Under the pieces are notes generated by a model, which saw only the letters and a program-made list of their open reading frames with translations, was not told where the DNA came from and did no database searches. From contig JASJBQ010000271.1 of NCBI GenBank assembly GCA_030066455.1, positions 1-6,455 on the forward strand: 6,455 bases of DNA. The letters run 5' to 3'. Source of the DNA: Desulfobacterales bacterium (GTDB lineage: Bacteria; Desulfobacterota; Desulfobacteria; Desulfobacterales; UBA5852). The translations under genes and the position numbers were made by a program. Within the stretch, counting starts at the first letter, position 1; the number at the start of each line of letters is the position of its first letter. Below, one piece after another: positions 5,968-6,455 of the stretch.

Positions 5968-6455
5968 ATGATAACGGATCAGCCCAAACAAACCTCTTTT
6001 CCCGATTCCGGGATCATCTCCCGTCAGCTCGAGCTGGTGCTCGCCAGCTCTGATTTTAAAGCCACGCCGCAACAGGTTGCCCTGTTAAAATATGTCGTTG
6101 GCCAAACCCTGGCCGGCAATGCCGATCGTATCAAGGGCTATACGGTGGCCACCGAGGTCTTCGGCCGCAGGCCGGATTTCGACCAGAATATCGATCCCAT
6201 CGTCAGCATCCAGGCGGGTCGTCTGCGGCGGGCGCTGGCACGCTACTACCAGGGCACCGGAAAGCACGACCCGTTGCGAATCGAAATCCCCAAGGGCAGC
6301 TATGTCCCTGTTTTCAGGGTGCGCCCGCAGGCCCAGGCGACCCCGTCCGGCACAGAAAGGCTGAAAACCACTTCATCGGTCCGGGCCGGAAAATACTGGC
6401 CTTTGGTTCTGGTGCGTTCGGTGCGGAATGTTTCCGGTGATCCGAAACTCGACGC
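5968..6455 (+). CDS. N-terminal part of a second TolB/FlgO-TPR family protein, 3' end cut by window
   Basis: 162 codons are visible and the frame runs off the window. Residues 18-116 form a domain that I recall at the N terminus of TolB-like/TPR proteins of Rhizobiales, Acidobacteria and deltaproteobacteria, some labelled adenylate cyclase: QLELVLASSDF (20-30), IKGYTVATEVFGR (55-67), DFDQNIDPIVSIQAGRLRRA (70-89), RYY (92-94) and IEIPKGSYVPVF (105-116). Its arginine-rich helix would suit nucleic-acid or protein binding, but its function is unproven. A Pro/Thr/Ser-rich linker (about 117-140) leads into the TolB/FlgO-like domain (KYWPLVLVRSVRNVSGD, 142-158), where the window ends. No membrane segment lies in the linker, although I recall some relatives having one there. 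The first gene of the window shares the motif, the linker type and the start of the TolB-like domain, so the two are paralogues. TPRs are expected beyond the window edge. Confidence 0.82.
   Translation, partial: MITDQPKQTSFPDSGIISRQLELVLASSDFKATPQQVALLKYVVGQTLAGNADRIKGYTVATEVFGRRPDFDQNIDPIVSIQAGRLRRALARYYQGTGKHDPLRIEIPKGSYVPVFRVRPQAQATPSGTERLKTTSSVRAGKYWPLVLVRSVRNVSGDPKLD

Overview
This window looks like chromosomal DNA from a moderately GC-rich Gram-negative bacterium. The best guess is a sulfate-reducer-type deltaproteobacterium (Desulfobacterales-like). That guess rests on the C-terminal module of the PAS/LuxR regulator and on the pairing with a TolB-like/TPR protein family; it is inference, because no phylogenetic marker is present. 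All four supported genes are on the + strand. Both ends of the window cut through genes.

Layout: (1) 2-1309 is the 3' part of a gene for a FlgO/TolB-N-like plus TPR protein. (2) 1310-1593 is a gap with GC-rich palindromes. (3) 1594-2757 is a complete gene for an exported outer-membrane beta-barrel protein of the family often mis-named 'neuromedin U' in bacterial genomes. (4) 2758-3126 is a non-coding gap with a possible intrinsic terminator and, just before the next gene, a strong inverted repeat. (5) 3127-5361 is a complete gene for a one-component regulator with four PAS domains and a LuxR-type HTH. (6) 5362-5967 is a 606-base non-coding stretch that starts AT-rich and contains several small hairpins. 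(7) 5968-6455 is the 5' part of a second gene of the same family as (1).

The two end genes are paralogues. Where they overlap they share the IPKGSYVPVF motif, the YWP..LVR.VRN.SGD block and the order of domains, so an envelope-protein gene and a multi-PAS regulator gene sit between two copies of one family. Together the fragments show the whole protein: an N-terminal domain of about 115 residues (seen in the second copy), a TolB/FlgO-like domain and a TPR tail (seen in the first copy). A plausible but unproven reading is a signal-response locus in which the PAS/LuxR protein controls the neighbouring envelope genes. The large gaps argue against one tight operon. I see no mobile element, CRISPR array, tRNA or rRNA. 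I do not see a clear new system; the most useful leads are the flanking paralogues, the inverted repeat next to the regulator's ribosome-binding site, the duplicated linker units in the regulator, and the unexplained 606-base gap.
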